From: CAYLSV01 sp964386435
GTDB taxonomy: Bacteria > Planctomycetota > Phycisphaerae > Tepidisphaerales > Tepidisphaeraceae
Direction: 5' to 3'
DNA: 12,544 nucleotides
Assembly: GCA_964386435.1 (NCBI GenBank)
Contig: CAYLSV010000101.1
Location: 1-12,544 of the forward strand
Shown here: positions 1 to 5,735 of the stretch, one piece after another
How positions within the stretch are numbered: the stretch's first letter is position 1
How the letters are laid out: each line of letters opens with the position of its first letter
Position numbers and translations under genes: made by a program
Notes under the pieces: model-generated
What the model saw: only the letters and a program-made list of their open reading frames with translations
Database searches by the model: none
What the model was told of the DNA's origin: nothing

Positions 1-385
1 CAAAGGCGGCCGGCCGCAGGTCACCGGCCGCCAAGACGTGGGCGACGGCCAGGCGGTAGTCAAGGTCCTCCACGTCGTCGGCCATCTCCTGCCACAGCGC
101 CGCATCGTCCGGCACGGTGTTGAGGCGGTCGACGACGTGGCGGGCGAGGTTCTTCAGCCGTCGTTTGCGGACGTCGTCCGGCAACGTGGCCACCTCCACG
201 GCCTCGGCGATATCTTCGTTGAACGAACGGATCTGCTGGTTGATCGCCCAATAAGTTTTCAGGCCGATGGCCTCGCGGAAGTGGAGGTGGGCGGCCTCGT
301 GGGCCAGCGTCGCGTGCGTCTGGATGCGGCCCGGCGGCGGGTCGTCTGGGTCGTCGGGCAGGCCGGGCCATTCCATGCGGAGCAT
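1..385 (-). CDS. HEAAH-motif protein, probable zinc metallopeptidase fragment, cut by the window edge
   Basis: This frame is open on the minus strand from upstream of 385 to the left edge. It encodes a hydrophobic beta-strand-like stretch (VVMLRMEW), then a Pro/Asp-rich loop, then THATLAHEAAHLHFREA. The HEAAH at about 287-301 fits the HExxH zinc site of metallopeptidases, in which the two His bind zinc and the Glu is the catalytic base. Downstream, acidic helical sequence (SFNEDIAEAVEVA) could supply the third ligand, but I cannot assign it. Third codon positions are strongly GC-rich, supporting real coding. The only in-frame ATGs (385 and 376) lie just 26-30 residues before HEAAH, which is short for an independent peptidase. 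Neither has the TAnnnT start signal seen at other genes. It may therefore be the second half of the gene ending at 442, split by an indel. The C-terminus is outside the window and the family is not recognised. Confidence 0.6.
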   Translation of the reverse strand, partial: MLRMEWPGLPDDPDDPPPGRIQTHATLAHEAAHLHFREAIGLKTYWAINQQIRSFNEDIAEAVEVATLPDDVRKRRLKNLARHVVDRLNTVPDDAALWQEMADDVEDLDYRLAVAHVLAAGDLRPAAF

Positions 386-441
386 GACGACAAGCCGCTT
401 CGAGGGGATGTGCAGCCCGCGGGGCCGCGCCGCTCTTCGAC

Positions 442-777
442 CTAGTTGTTGCGGTGATCGGAAGCCTCGTCGAGCATCCGGCGTTGGTGGTCCAAATCCT
501 CGGCGAACCACAACGTCGCGAACGGCAACGGCGGGCCGGGCAGGAGGTCGTTCGAGACGATCAACGCCCGGTCGATGACAGCCCAATCCCGCTCGTGCAG
601 CGGCTGCTCGCTCCACGCGATGAACGGCGGTCGGACCTGCGGCGACCAGTCTCGCACGGTCCGGTCCTCCAGATCGGTCAGCACGCGGACGAGATTCCCC
701 GGCCGCGGATACTCCGGCGGTCGGCCCTGTGCCCACGGCGTGAGGCACAGCGCGACGATCAGCGTCGAGAAGCCCAC
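442..777 (-). CDS. Short secreted protein of unknown function (possible N-terminal half of a split metallopeptidase)
   Basis: An 111-residue product starts at GTG 777. The N-terminus is a hydrophobic signal peptide of about 18 residues (GFSTLIVALCLTPWAQG), with a plausible type I cleavage after AQG. The mature part has Pro/Trp-rich segments (RPPEYPRPG, FIAWSEQPL) and a strand-like IDRALIVSNDLL. No known domain is recognised. The GTG start is supported by TAACCT exactly 6 bases upstream, matching the spacing at neighbouring genes. The frame ends at TAG 442-444. A single-base shift just before this stop would join it to the HEAAH frame and give a secreted protein with the zinc motif near residue 160. 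It could be an intact small exported protein or the front half of a frameshifted peptidase gene. Confidence 0.6.
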   Translation of the reverse strand: MGFSTLIVALCLTPWAQGRPPEYPRPGNLVRVLTDLEDRTVRDWSPQVRPPFIAWSEQPLHERDWAVIDRALIVSNDLLPGPPLPFATLWFAEDLDHQRRMLDEASDHRNN

Positions 778-783
778 GCGGGC

Positions 784-789
784 AGGTTA
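784..789 (-). promoter_or_regulatory. Candidate -10 box (TAACCT) for the minus-strand gene starting at 777
   Basis: TAACCT is read on the minus strand and separated by six bases (GCCCGC) from the GTG at 777. This spacing would put transcription start at or next to the start codon, giving a leaderless mRNA. No -35 match is visible. Confidence 0.45.
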
Positions 790-794
790 CGGCA

Positions 795-800
795 TAAACT
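795..800 (+). promoter_or_regulatory. Candidate -10 box (TAAACT) for the Uma2 gene
   Basis: TAAACT lies six bases (CCCACG) before ATG 807. It is back to back with the minus-strand TAACCT at 784-789, with only 5 bp between the two boxes, so each promoter's upstream part lies inside the other gene. Confidence 0.5.
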
Positions 801-806
801 CCCACG

Positions 807-1487
807 ATGCCCGCCACCGCCCCGATGCCGGCCGCGACGCCGCCCGCCCAGAAGCCGGCGGGGCGGTACGCGAACATGCGCGAGTTCCACGACGCCCTGG
901 GCGGCATCCCGATGGAGCGGATCGTCTTCAACCCTTGGCCCGGCTCCGCCACAGAGGCCGACTGCGTCGAGTACAGCGAGCGCATCCGCACGGCAGAATT
1001 GATCAACGGCACGTTGGTGGAGAAGCACATGGGCTACTGGGAAGGCGTGATCGCGATGTTGCTGGTAATGCGGCTCGGCCCGTTTGTGCTGGAACACAAC
1101 CTCGGCGTCGTCAACGGGCCGGACGGGCTCATGCGGCCCGACTCCGGGAACATTCGCGTGCCAGACGTCACCTTCGCGGCCCGCGGCCGAGCACCGACCG
1201 AGTACGAGGCGGCCCCGCGGTTGTCGCCGGACTTGGTGGTCGAGGTGCTCAGCCCGAGCAACACCCGCCGCGAGATCGAGCGGAAGCTGAAAGAGTTCTT
1301 CGCCGGCGGCACCCGGCTCGCCTGGGTTATCGACCCGCGGACGCGAACTGTGGCCGTCCATCGCGGCGACGTTGGTCCGGCGACCGAGGTGCCGGCGAAC
1401 GGCACGCTTGACGGCGAGGACGTGGTGCCCGGCTTCGCAGTCACGGTGGCCGAGCTGTTCGCGGGCGTGCCGGAGCAACCCGCGTAA
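807..1487 (+). CDS. Uma2 family (DUF820) protein with a PD-(D/E)XK nuclease-like fold
   Basis: The 226-residue product has the Uma2 family layout. It shows ELINGTLVEK (64-73), RVPDVTF (117-123), PDLVVEVLSPSN (141-152), a Lys-containing helix ERKLKEFF (158-165), WVIDP (173-177) and a closing VVPGF (206-210). In this restriction-endonuclease-like fold D120 and E146 are the expected metal ligands, and K160 or K162 may act as the catalytic lysine. The first 20 or so residues are Pro/Ala-rich and outside the domain. The family is abundant in cyanobacteria and planctomycetes and is annotated as putative endonuclease, but its biological role is poorly established. No partner toxin, methylase or integrase lies nearby. 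The start is chosen on TAAACT six bases upstream; M7 and M24 are weaker alternatives. Confidence 0.88.
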   Translation: MPATAPMPAATPPAQKPAGRYANMREFHDALGGIPMERIVFNPWPGSATEADCVEYSERIRTAELINGTLVEKHMGYWEGVIAMLLVMRLGPFVLEHNLGVVNGPDGLMRPDSGNIRVPDVTFAARGRAPTEYEAAPRLSPDLVVEVLSPSNTRREIERKLKEFFAGGTRLAWVIDPRTRTVAVHRGDVGPATEVPANGTLDGEDVVPGFAVTVAELFAGVPEQPA

Positions 1488-1490
1488 GCT
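1485..1490 (+). promoter_or_regulatory. Candidate -10 box (TAAGCT) for hisI, overlapping the Uma2 stop codon
   Basis: TAAGCT lies six bases (GGGAGC) before ATG 1497. Its first three bases are the TAA stop of the Uma2 gene. If real, hisI has its own promoter despite a gap of only nine bases. GGGAG could be read as a Shine-Dalgarno, but it sits one base from ATG, too close to work normally. Confidence 0.45.
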
Positions 1491-1496
1491 GGGAGC

Positions 1497-1928
1497 ATGT
1501 CCGCCGACCTCGAAGAGTCTGCCGCGTTTCAGCTCGACTTCGCCAAGCTCCGCAAGGTCGTCGACGGCGGCTACGACGTGGTGCCCGTGGCCCTGCAGCA
1601 CGCCGACGACGGCACGCTCTTGTTCATCGGCTACGCCAACGAGCTGGCCGTGGCCGAAACGTTCCGCACCCGGCAGGCCGTGCTCTGGAGCACCAGCCGC
1701 GGGAAGATCTGGCACAAAGGTGCCACCAGCGGCGACGTGCTCGACCTGGTCGACGTCCGCATCAACTGCGAGCAAAACAGCCTGCTCTACCGCGTCCGCC
1801 CCCGCCAAGGCGGCGTCTGCCACACCAAAGAGCCGGACGGCACGAGCCGGCCCACCTGCTACTACCGCGAAGTCGTCGCCAACGGCGACGGCTACATCCT
1901 GCGGCCCGCCGACCTTACGGCCGGATGA
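1497..1928 (+). CDS. hisI: Phosphoribosyl-AMP cyclohydrolase (HisI), variant metal motif
   Basis: This 143-residue protein matches HisI, the cytoplasmic enzyme that opens the purine ring of phosphoribosyl-AMP in histidine synthesis. Recognisable parts are VPVALQHADDGTLLFIGYANE (29-49, broken here from the family's V-Q-D-A core), LWSTSRGKIWHKGATSG (63-79), the first zinc cysteine in NCEQN (C91), and GGVCHT...CYYRE with C108 and C121. Two features are unusual. The family's DCDxD magnesium motif is NCEQN (90-94). The C108 to C121 spacing is 13, against about 7 in the classical ACHTGxxSCFYR, owing to a KEPDGTSRPT insert. No HisE domain is fused and no other his gene is adjacent. The gene could be a true HisI subgroup or a paralogue with another substrate. 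Its 3' end overlaps the convergent CIA30 gene by 14 bases. Confidence 0.82.
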   Translation: MSADLEESAAFQLDFAKLRKVVDGGYDVVPVALQHADDGTLLFIGYANELAVAETFRTRQAVLWSTSRGKIWHKGATSGDVLDLVDVRINCEQNSLLYRVRPRQGGVCHTKEPDGTSRPTCYYREVVANGDGYILRPADLTAG

Positions 1929-2475
1929 GGTCGAGCCAGTCGACCTGCAACTCGAACGGGCCGTCGGCGTCGTCGACCAGCGTGATGCCCAGCGTGATCG
2001 CGCGGTCGACGTGTAGCGGATCGGCCCGCATGCGGTTGCCGCGCCAGGTGGGGGTGAGGTTGTTGAGGTCGATCTCGACGAGCTGCCAGTCGTCGCTGGC
2101 CGGGGCGGCGAAGTCGCCGCGGTGGGAGATGCGGCGGCGGGTCTGGCGGTCGTCCTCCACCAGCAGCCGGTAGGGGCGGCCGTCGGTTTTGACGCGGAGC
2201 AGGATCGTGTCGACGCCGGCGAGTTCGCCGGGTTGCAGCCGCAGGCGGGTGGAGCTGAAGCCGCCGCCGTTGGTGTTGATCGAGCCGGCGAAGGTCATGA
2301 CGCCGCCGTCGAAGCTCACGTCGCCCAGCGATCGGCCGCCCATGACGTTGTCGTTGACCATCCGCCACCGCCCGTTCGCCGCCGCGTCGTCGAAGTCGGT
2401 GAAGCGGCTGCGATCCCCCGGCCGCGTGGCCGGCGAGGCAAAGAGAAGGGCAACGAGGAGCAGGGCGATCGGCAT
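1915..2475 (-). CDS. Secreted CIA30-domain protein (NDUFAF1-like fold)
   Basis: The 186-residue product starts MPIALLLVALLFASPATRP, a signal peptide, so the protein is probably periplasmic or exported. The rest is a CIA30 domain, a galactose-binding-like beta-sandwich named for a mitochondrial complex I assembly factor. Diagnostic stretches are RWRMVNDNVMGGRS (36-49), FAGSINTNGGGFSSTRL (62-78) and the closing DWLDLIRP. Bacterial members are common, but their ligand is not established and the mitochondrial role should not be transferred. ATG 2475 is chosen because it begins the signal peptide and has TACGGT six bases upstream. The frame stays open much further upstream, but only as antisense to the HAD gene. 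The gene is divergent from the HAD gene and convergent with hisI. Confidence 0.83.
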   Translation of the reverse strand: MPIALLLVALLFASPATRPGDRSRFTDFDDAAANGRWRMVNDNVMGGRSLGDVSFDGGVMTFAGSINTNGGGFSSTRLRLQPGELAGVDTILLRVKTDGRPYRLLVEDDRQTRRRISHRGDFAAPASDDWQLVEIDLNNLTPTWRGNRMRADPLHVDRAITLGITLVDDADGPFELQVDWLDLIRP

Positions 2476-2481
2476 CTGCTC

Positions 2482-2487
2482 ACCGTA
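2482..2487 (-). promoter_or_regulatory. Candidate -10 box (TACGGT) for the CIA30 gene
   Basis: Read on the minus strand, TACGGT is followed by six bases (GAGCAG) and then ATG 2475. It lies 12 bp from the opposed TACCGT at 2500-2505. Confidence 0.5.
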
Positions 2488-2499
2488 CGCCAACCGTGC

Positions 2500-2505
2500 T
2501 ACCGT
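2500..2505 (+). promoter_or_regulatory. Candidate -10 box (TACCGT) for the HAD/LolA-like pair
   Basis: TACCGT lies six bases (GGTCGC) before ATG 2512. The 36-base divergent gap has no room for a conventional leader and Shine-Dalgarno on either side. Confidence 0.5.
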
Positions 2506-2511
2506 GGTCGC

Positions 2512-3117
2512 ATGGCGAGACAGGATTGGCCAGCCGGGGTGTTGCTCGACATGGACGGCACGCTCACGCGGCCGATCCTCGACTTCGACGCGATCAAACG
2601 CGACATGCAAATCGACGGGCCGATCCTCGAGACGCTGGCGACCCTCGCCGGCGATCGGCGGCGGGCGGCCGAAGAAGCTTTGCACCGCCACGAGATGGCC
2701 GGGGCCGAGGGCGGGCGGGTGGCGGATGGGGCGGTGGCCCTGCTGGCGTGGTTGCGGGGTCGGCGGCTGCCGCACGCGATTGTGACCCGCAACAGCAAAC
2801 CGGCGACGGCGGCGACGCTCGCCCGGCACAAGCTGCGGGTGCCGGTGGTGGTGACGCGGGATTGTGCCCCGCACAAGCCCGACCCGGCCCCGCTGCACCA
2901 CGCCGCCGAGAAGCTGGGCGTGGCGGCAGAAAATTGTTGGATGGTTGGCGACGGCGAGTACGACGTGCAGGCCGGCCACGCGGCCGGTTGCCGAACGGTG
3001 TGGGTGTCGCTGGGGCGGGAGCGGGATTTCGAGCCGGCACCCGACGCCGTTGCCCACGATTTGCCGGCGGTTCAGGCGTTACTCGCCAACGCGGCCGACG
3101 GGTGTCTGGAGTCGTGA
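2512..3117 (+). CDS. HAD-superfamily hydrolase, phosphoglycolate-phosphatase-like
   Basis: This 201-residue cytoplasmic protein carries all four HAD motifs. Motif I is DMDGT (13-17), with D13 as nucleophile and D15 as general acid/base. Motif II is IVTRNS with T92. Motif III is HKPDP with K122. Motif IV is GDGEYD (146-151), with D147 and D151 for Mg2+. The helical cap between motifs I and II (about residues 20-80) fits small-cap C1 phosphatases such as phosphoglycolate phosphatase. The substrate cannot be read from sequence. ATG 2512 starts just before the first strand and has TACCGT six bases upstream. The stop (3115-3117) overlaps the next gene's ATG by one base, which suggests translational coupling to the LolA-like gene. 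Confidence 0.85.
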   Translation: MARQDWPAGVLLDMDGTLTRPILDFDAIKRDMQIDGPILETLATLAGDRRRAAEEALHRHEMAGAEGGRVADGAVALLAWLRGRRLPHAIVTRNSKPATAATLARHKLRVPVVVTRDCAPHKPDPAPLHHAAEKLGVAAENCWMVGDGEYDVQAGHAAGCRTVWVSLGRERDFEPAPDAVAHDLPAVQALLANAADGCLES

Positions 3118-3830
3118 TGACGATTTTGATCCTGCTGATGACGTTCCTCGGTCTTGCCGCCGAACCGCTGCCGGGCGACGAGGTGCTGGGGGCGCTGGCG
3201 TCGCGCGGCGATTTGCGAACGTTCGCCGCCGACGTGACGGTCACGGACATCGATGCCGAGCTGGGCGACGAGACGACCCGGACCGGCCGGGTGTGGCTGG
3301 CCGAGTTGCAGGGCGAGCCGAAGCTGCGGGTGCGGTTCGACGAGCGGATCAGCAACAACAAGCGGTTCGCCGAGCCGCAGGAGTTCGTGCTGGTGGGCGG
3401 CGTGCTGCACGAGCGGGATGCGGCGAACAAGCGGGCGATGACGCGGCGGATCGCCGAGCAGGGTGAGGTCGATTTGTTCGCGCTGGGCGAAGGGCCGTTC
3501 CCGCTGCCCATCGGCCAGCCGGCGGCCGAGGTGCGGCGGGCGTTCGACGTCGAGCCGATGCCCACCACCGACGCCCCGCAGGACGTCGGCGAGGTCAGCG
3601 GCGTCCGCCTCATCCCGAAGCCCGGCTCGGAGATGGCCGAGGAGTTCACCGATGTGATTTTGTGGGTGAATCTGGCCGACGGTCTGCCGCGGCAGATTAT
3701 CACGCTCGACGCGCAGCAGACCAACGAGCGGGTGACGACCTTCGTTGACATCGAGGCCGACGGCGACGTGCCGGCGGCGACGTTCGAGTTGCCGCCGGTG
3801 CCGGCGGATTGGCGCGAGACGGTAGAGTGA
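3117..3830 (+). CDS. Secreted LolA-like protein (outer-membrane lipoprotein carrier-type fold)
   Basis: The 237-residue product begins with a signal peptide (MTILILLMTFLGLAAEPL). A pattern follows that resembles LolA-type proteins: an N-terminal helix (DEVLGALASRGDLRTF), then alternating strands such as FAADVTVTD, GRVWLAEL, KLRVRFDE, QEFVLVGGVLHERD, and near the end PRQIITLDAQ and ERVTTFVDIE. LolA proteins ferry lipoproteins across the periplasm in a hydrophobic half-barrel. Planctomycete relatives are often annotated only as outer-membrane lipoprotein carrier-like. The assignment rests on strand pattern and length, so moderate confidence is proper. ATG 3117 overlaps the HAD stop as TGATG. 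GTG 3114 is a possible alternative adding one residue. There is no TAnnnT upstream, as expected of the second gene in an operon. lgt, for lipoprotein lipidation, lies about 6 kb downstream. Confidence 0.65.
   Translation: MTILILLMTFLGLAAEPLPGDEVLGALASRGDLRTFAADVTVTDIDAELGDETTRTGRVWLAELQGEPKLRVRFDERISNNKRFAEPQEFVLVGGVLHERDAANKRAMTRRIAEQGEVDLFALGEGPFPLPIGQPAAEVRRAFDVEPMPTTDAPQDVGEVSGVRLIPKPGSEMAEEFTDVILWVNLADGLPRQIITLDAQQTNERVTTFVDIEADGDVPAATFELPPVPADWRETVE
3823..3828 (+). promoter_or_regulatory. Candidate -10 box (TAGAGT) for the AAA_28 ATPase gene
   Basis: TAGAGT lies six bases (GATGCC) before ATG 3835 and overlaps the last codons of the LolA-like gene (its TGA stop is 3828-3830). A separate promoter here would uncouple the ATPase gene from the pair upstream. 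Confidence 0.45.
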
Positions 3831-3834
3831 TGCC

Positions 3835-4389
3835 ATGCGCATCGTCCTGACAGGTGCCCCCGGCAGCGGGAAGACGACGCTTGTGCGGCAACTCGCCGCC
3901 GAGCAACCGGGCATCGTGGCGGTTGCCGAGGCGGCCACGCACGTTTACTCCGAGCTGGGCAAACGCTGGGACCAGCTCGACGACGCCGGCCGCCGGGAAG
4001 TGCAGCGGGCGATTTATCGTCACCAAGTCGAATCCGAAGCTGCGGCGACAGGCGAGGTCGTCCTGCTCGACCGCGGCACCGTCGACGGTGCCGCCTATTG
4101 GCCCGACGGCGCCGACGCGTACTGGCAGGATCTGGAGACGACGCACGCCGCCGAGCTCGTTCGGTACGACGCCGTGATCCTGCTCGAATCGGCCGCCGCC
4201 GTCGGGGCGTATGACGGGCCTGCGAGCAACGAGGTCCGCTTCGAGGACGCCGAGGCCGCCCTGACCAACGGCCGCCTGCTGGCCATGTTGTGGGCCGACC
4301 ACCCGAGGCGTTGTCACATCGCGGCGACGGCGGAGTTCACGGAGAAACGTGCCACGGTGCGGGCGGTGCTGGCCGACCTCATTCGGTAA
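3835..4389 (+). CDS. AAA_28-type P-loop ATPase/kinase of unknown substrate
   Basis: The 184-residue product opens with a Walker A loop, GAPGSGKT (7-14), right after the first strand MRIVLT. It then has EAATHVYSELGKRW (32-45), EVVLLDRGTVDGAAYW (74-89, in the Walker B region with D79), a strand VILLES (114-119) and SNEVRFED (131-138), whose R135 could act as a lid arginine. This order matches the AAA_28 domain, a small NTPase related to NadR-type kinases, whose bacterial members have mostly unknown substrates. The protein is a single domain without extensions and is probably cytoplasmic. ATG 3835 leaves four bases after the LolA-like stop and has TAGAGT six bases upstream. I infer a nucleotide- or metabolite-phosphorylating role; ATP binding is well supported, the substrate is not. 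Confidence 0.8.
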   Translation: MRIVLTGAPGSGKTTLVRQLAAEQPGIVAVAEAATHVYSELGKRWDQLDDAGRREVQRAIYRHQVESEAAATGEVVLLDRGTVDGAAYWPDGADAYWQDLETTHAAELVRYDAVILLESAAAVGAYDGPASNEVRFEDAEAALTNGRLLAMLWADHPRRCHIAATAEFTEKRATVRAVLADLIR

Positions 4390-4402
4390 CTGAACGCCAC
4401 GC

Positions 4403-4408
4403 TACGAT
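4403..4408 (+). promoter_or_regulatory. Candidate -10 box (TACGAT) for dapL
   Basis: TACGAT lies seven bases (CCGCACG) before ATG 4416. It matches TATAAT at four of six positions. No -35 element is evident in the preceding gene end. Confidence 0.5.
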
Positions 4409-4415
4409 CCGCACG

Positions 4416-5648
4416 ATGCCGCGGATCAACGACCACTTCCTCAAGCTCGCCGGCGGGTACCTGTTCCCCGAGATCGCCCGGCGGGTCGCCGCGTTTGCCG
4501 AGGCCCACCCCGACGCTGAGTTGCTGAAAATGGGCATCGGCGACGTCACCGAACCCCTGCCGCCGGCGGCCGTGGCGGCGATGCACGAGGCCCTCGACGA
4601 GCAGGGCGACACCGCGACCTTCAAGGGCTACGGCCCGTCGCCGGGCTACGCGTTTTTGCGCGAGGCCATCGCCGAACACGAGTACGTCGCCCGCGGGGCG
4701 GATGTGGCGGCCGACGAGATCTTCGTCTCCGACGGCAGCAAGTGCGACGCGGCCAACCTGCTCGACATCCTGCACAGCCCGATCCGCGTGGCCGTGGGCG
4801 ACCCGGTCTACCCGGTCTACGTCGACACGAACGTGATGGCCGGCAACACCGGCGCGGCCGAGGAGGGCGGCAAGTACGCCGGCATCACCTACCTGCCGAT
4901 GACGCCCGCCAACGACTTCACCCCGCCGCTGCCCGACGAGCCGGTGGACGCCGTTTACCTCTGTTACCCGAACAACCCGACCGGCGCGGTGGCGAGTCGC
5001 GAAGTGCTGACGCAGTGGGTCGATTGGTGCCGCGAGCATGACGCGCTGTTGCTGTTCGACGCCGCCTACGAGGCTTACGTCACCACGCCCGGCATTCCGC
5101 GGACCATTTACGAGATCGAGGGCGCCCGCGACGTCGCAATCGAGATGCGCAGCTACAGCAAAACCGCCGGCTTCACCGGCGTCCGCGCCGGCTGGATGGT
5201 TGTGCCCAAATCACTCACCGGCACCGCCGCCACCGGCGACAAGGTGCCACTGCACGACCTGTGGCACCGCCGCCACAGCACGAAGTTCAACGGCATCAGC
5301 TACATCGTGCAAAAAGGTTGCGCGGCCTTGTACACACCCGAGGGCCAACAACAAGTGGCCGGCCTCGTTCGAGGCTACCTCGACAACGCCAGGCTCCTCC
5401 GCGACGCCCTCACCCGGCAGGGGGCCGAGGTTCACGGCGGCGTCGATGCCCCGTACGTCTGGGTCGCCACCCCCGGCTGCCTCGACAGCTGGGCCGCCTT
5501 CGACAAGTTGCTGAGCGAGGCCCACCTTGTCTGCACGCCCGGCCGCGGCTTCGGCGCCGCCGGCGAGGGCTTCATCCGTTTGAGCGCGTTCAACAGCCGA
5601 GCCAACGTCGAGGAAGCCTGCCGTCGGTTGGCGACCCTGACGTTCTGA
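4416..5648 (+). CDS. dapL: LL-diaminopimelate aminotransferase
   Basis: This 410-residue PLP enzyme converts tetrahydrodipicolinate plus glutamate directly to LL-diaminopimelate, bypassing the DapD/DapC/DapE steps of lysine and peptidoglycan-precursor synthesis. Length matches the family (about 410). Seen are INDHFLKLAGGYLFPEI (4-20), KMGIGDVTEPLP (38-49), GYGPSPGY (71-78), CYPNNPTGA (183-191), the PLP-binding SYSKTAGFTG with K249 (247-255), and FIRLSAFN with R388, the expected substrate-carboxylate arginine. The N-terminal NDHFLKLAGGYLFPEI is characteristic of DapL rather than general class I aminotransferases. The start at 4416 fits family length and has TACGAT seven bases upstream. The frame is open back to 4290, but that stretch belongs to the ATPase gene. 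DapL is known from plants, Chlamydiae and several other bacterial groups, which fits a planctomycete-related source. Confidence 0.95.
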   Translation: MPRINDHFLKLAGGYLFPEIARRVAAFAEAHPDAELLKMGIGDVTEPLPPAAVAAMHEALDEQGDTATFKGYGPSPGYAFLREAIAEHEYVARGADVAADEIFVSDGSKCDAANLLDILHSPIRVAVGDPVYPVYVDTNVMAGNTGAAEEGGKYAGITYLPMTPANDFTPPLPDEPVDAVYLCYPNNPTGAVASREVLTQWVDWCREHDALLLFDAAYEAYVTTPGIPRTIYEIEGARDVAIEMRSYSKTAGFTGVRAGWMVVPKSLTGTAATGDKVPLHDLWHRRHSTKFNGISYIVQKGCAALYTPEGQQQVAGLVRGYLDNARLLRDALTRQGAEVHGGVDAPYVWVATPGCLDSWAAFDKLLSEAHLVCTPGRGFGAAGEGFIRLSAFNSRANVEEACRRLATLTF

Positions 5649-5698
5649 AGCCCGTGTGATGCCGCTCACGCCGGCCGCCGGGTTCATCGTGAACTTGG

Positions 5699-5727
5699 TT
5701 GACGTCGGCCGGGCCGCTTGGTTCAAT
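5699..5727 (+). promoter_or_regulatory. Candidate promoter TTGACG-N17-TTCAAT for the large secreted protein gene
   Basis: TTGACG (5699-5704) matches the sigma70 -35 at five of six positions. Seventeen bases later, TTCAAT (5722-5727) matches the -10 at four of six. It ends eight bases before ATG 5736. This gap lacks the TAnnnT hexamer seen elsewhere but has the better -35. The rest of the 87-base gap shows only a weak 5-bp hairpin (5682-5694). Confidence 0.35.
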
Positions 5728-5735
5728 TGTCGGCG

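Noticed and set aside
60..371. Minus-strand frame of 103 codons from 371
   Set aside because: Pro/Arg/Gly-only composition. The frame one base over carries HEAAH and normal amino-acid use.
38..578. Plus-strand open frames at the left end (135 and 103 codons)
   Set aside because: Arg/Val/Gly-rich compositional shadows antisense to the two minus-strand genes, which have a signal peptide and an HEAAH motif.
1491..1495. GGGAG as a Shine-Dalgarno for hisI
   Set aside because: It ends one base before ATG, too close for ribosome pairing; the six bases are better read as the spacer after TAAGCT.
759..1823. Long minus-strand open frame (354 codons) antisense to Uma2 and hisI
   Set aside because: It is opposite two well-supported genes and has no family resemblance; an effect of high GC content.
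4290..4415. Upstream extension of dapL to 4290
   Set aside because: It overlaps the ATPase gene; the 410-residue version matches the family length and begins at the conserved N-terminus.
5718..5735. TTG start for the large secreted protein
   Set aside because: It would add six residues before the signal peptide; ATG 5736 starts directly on the hydrophobic stretch.
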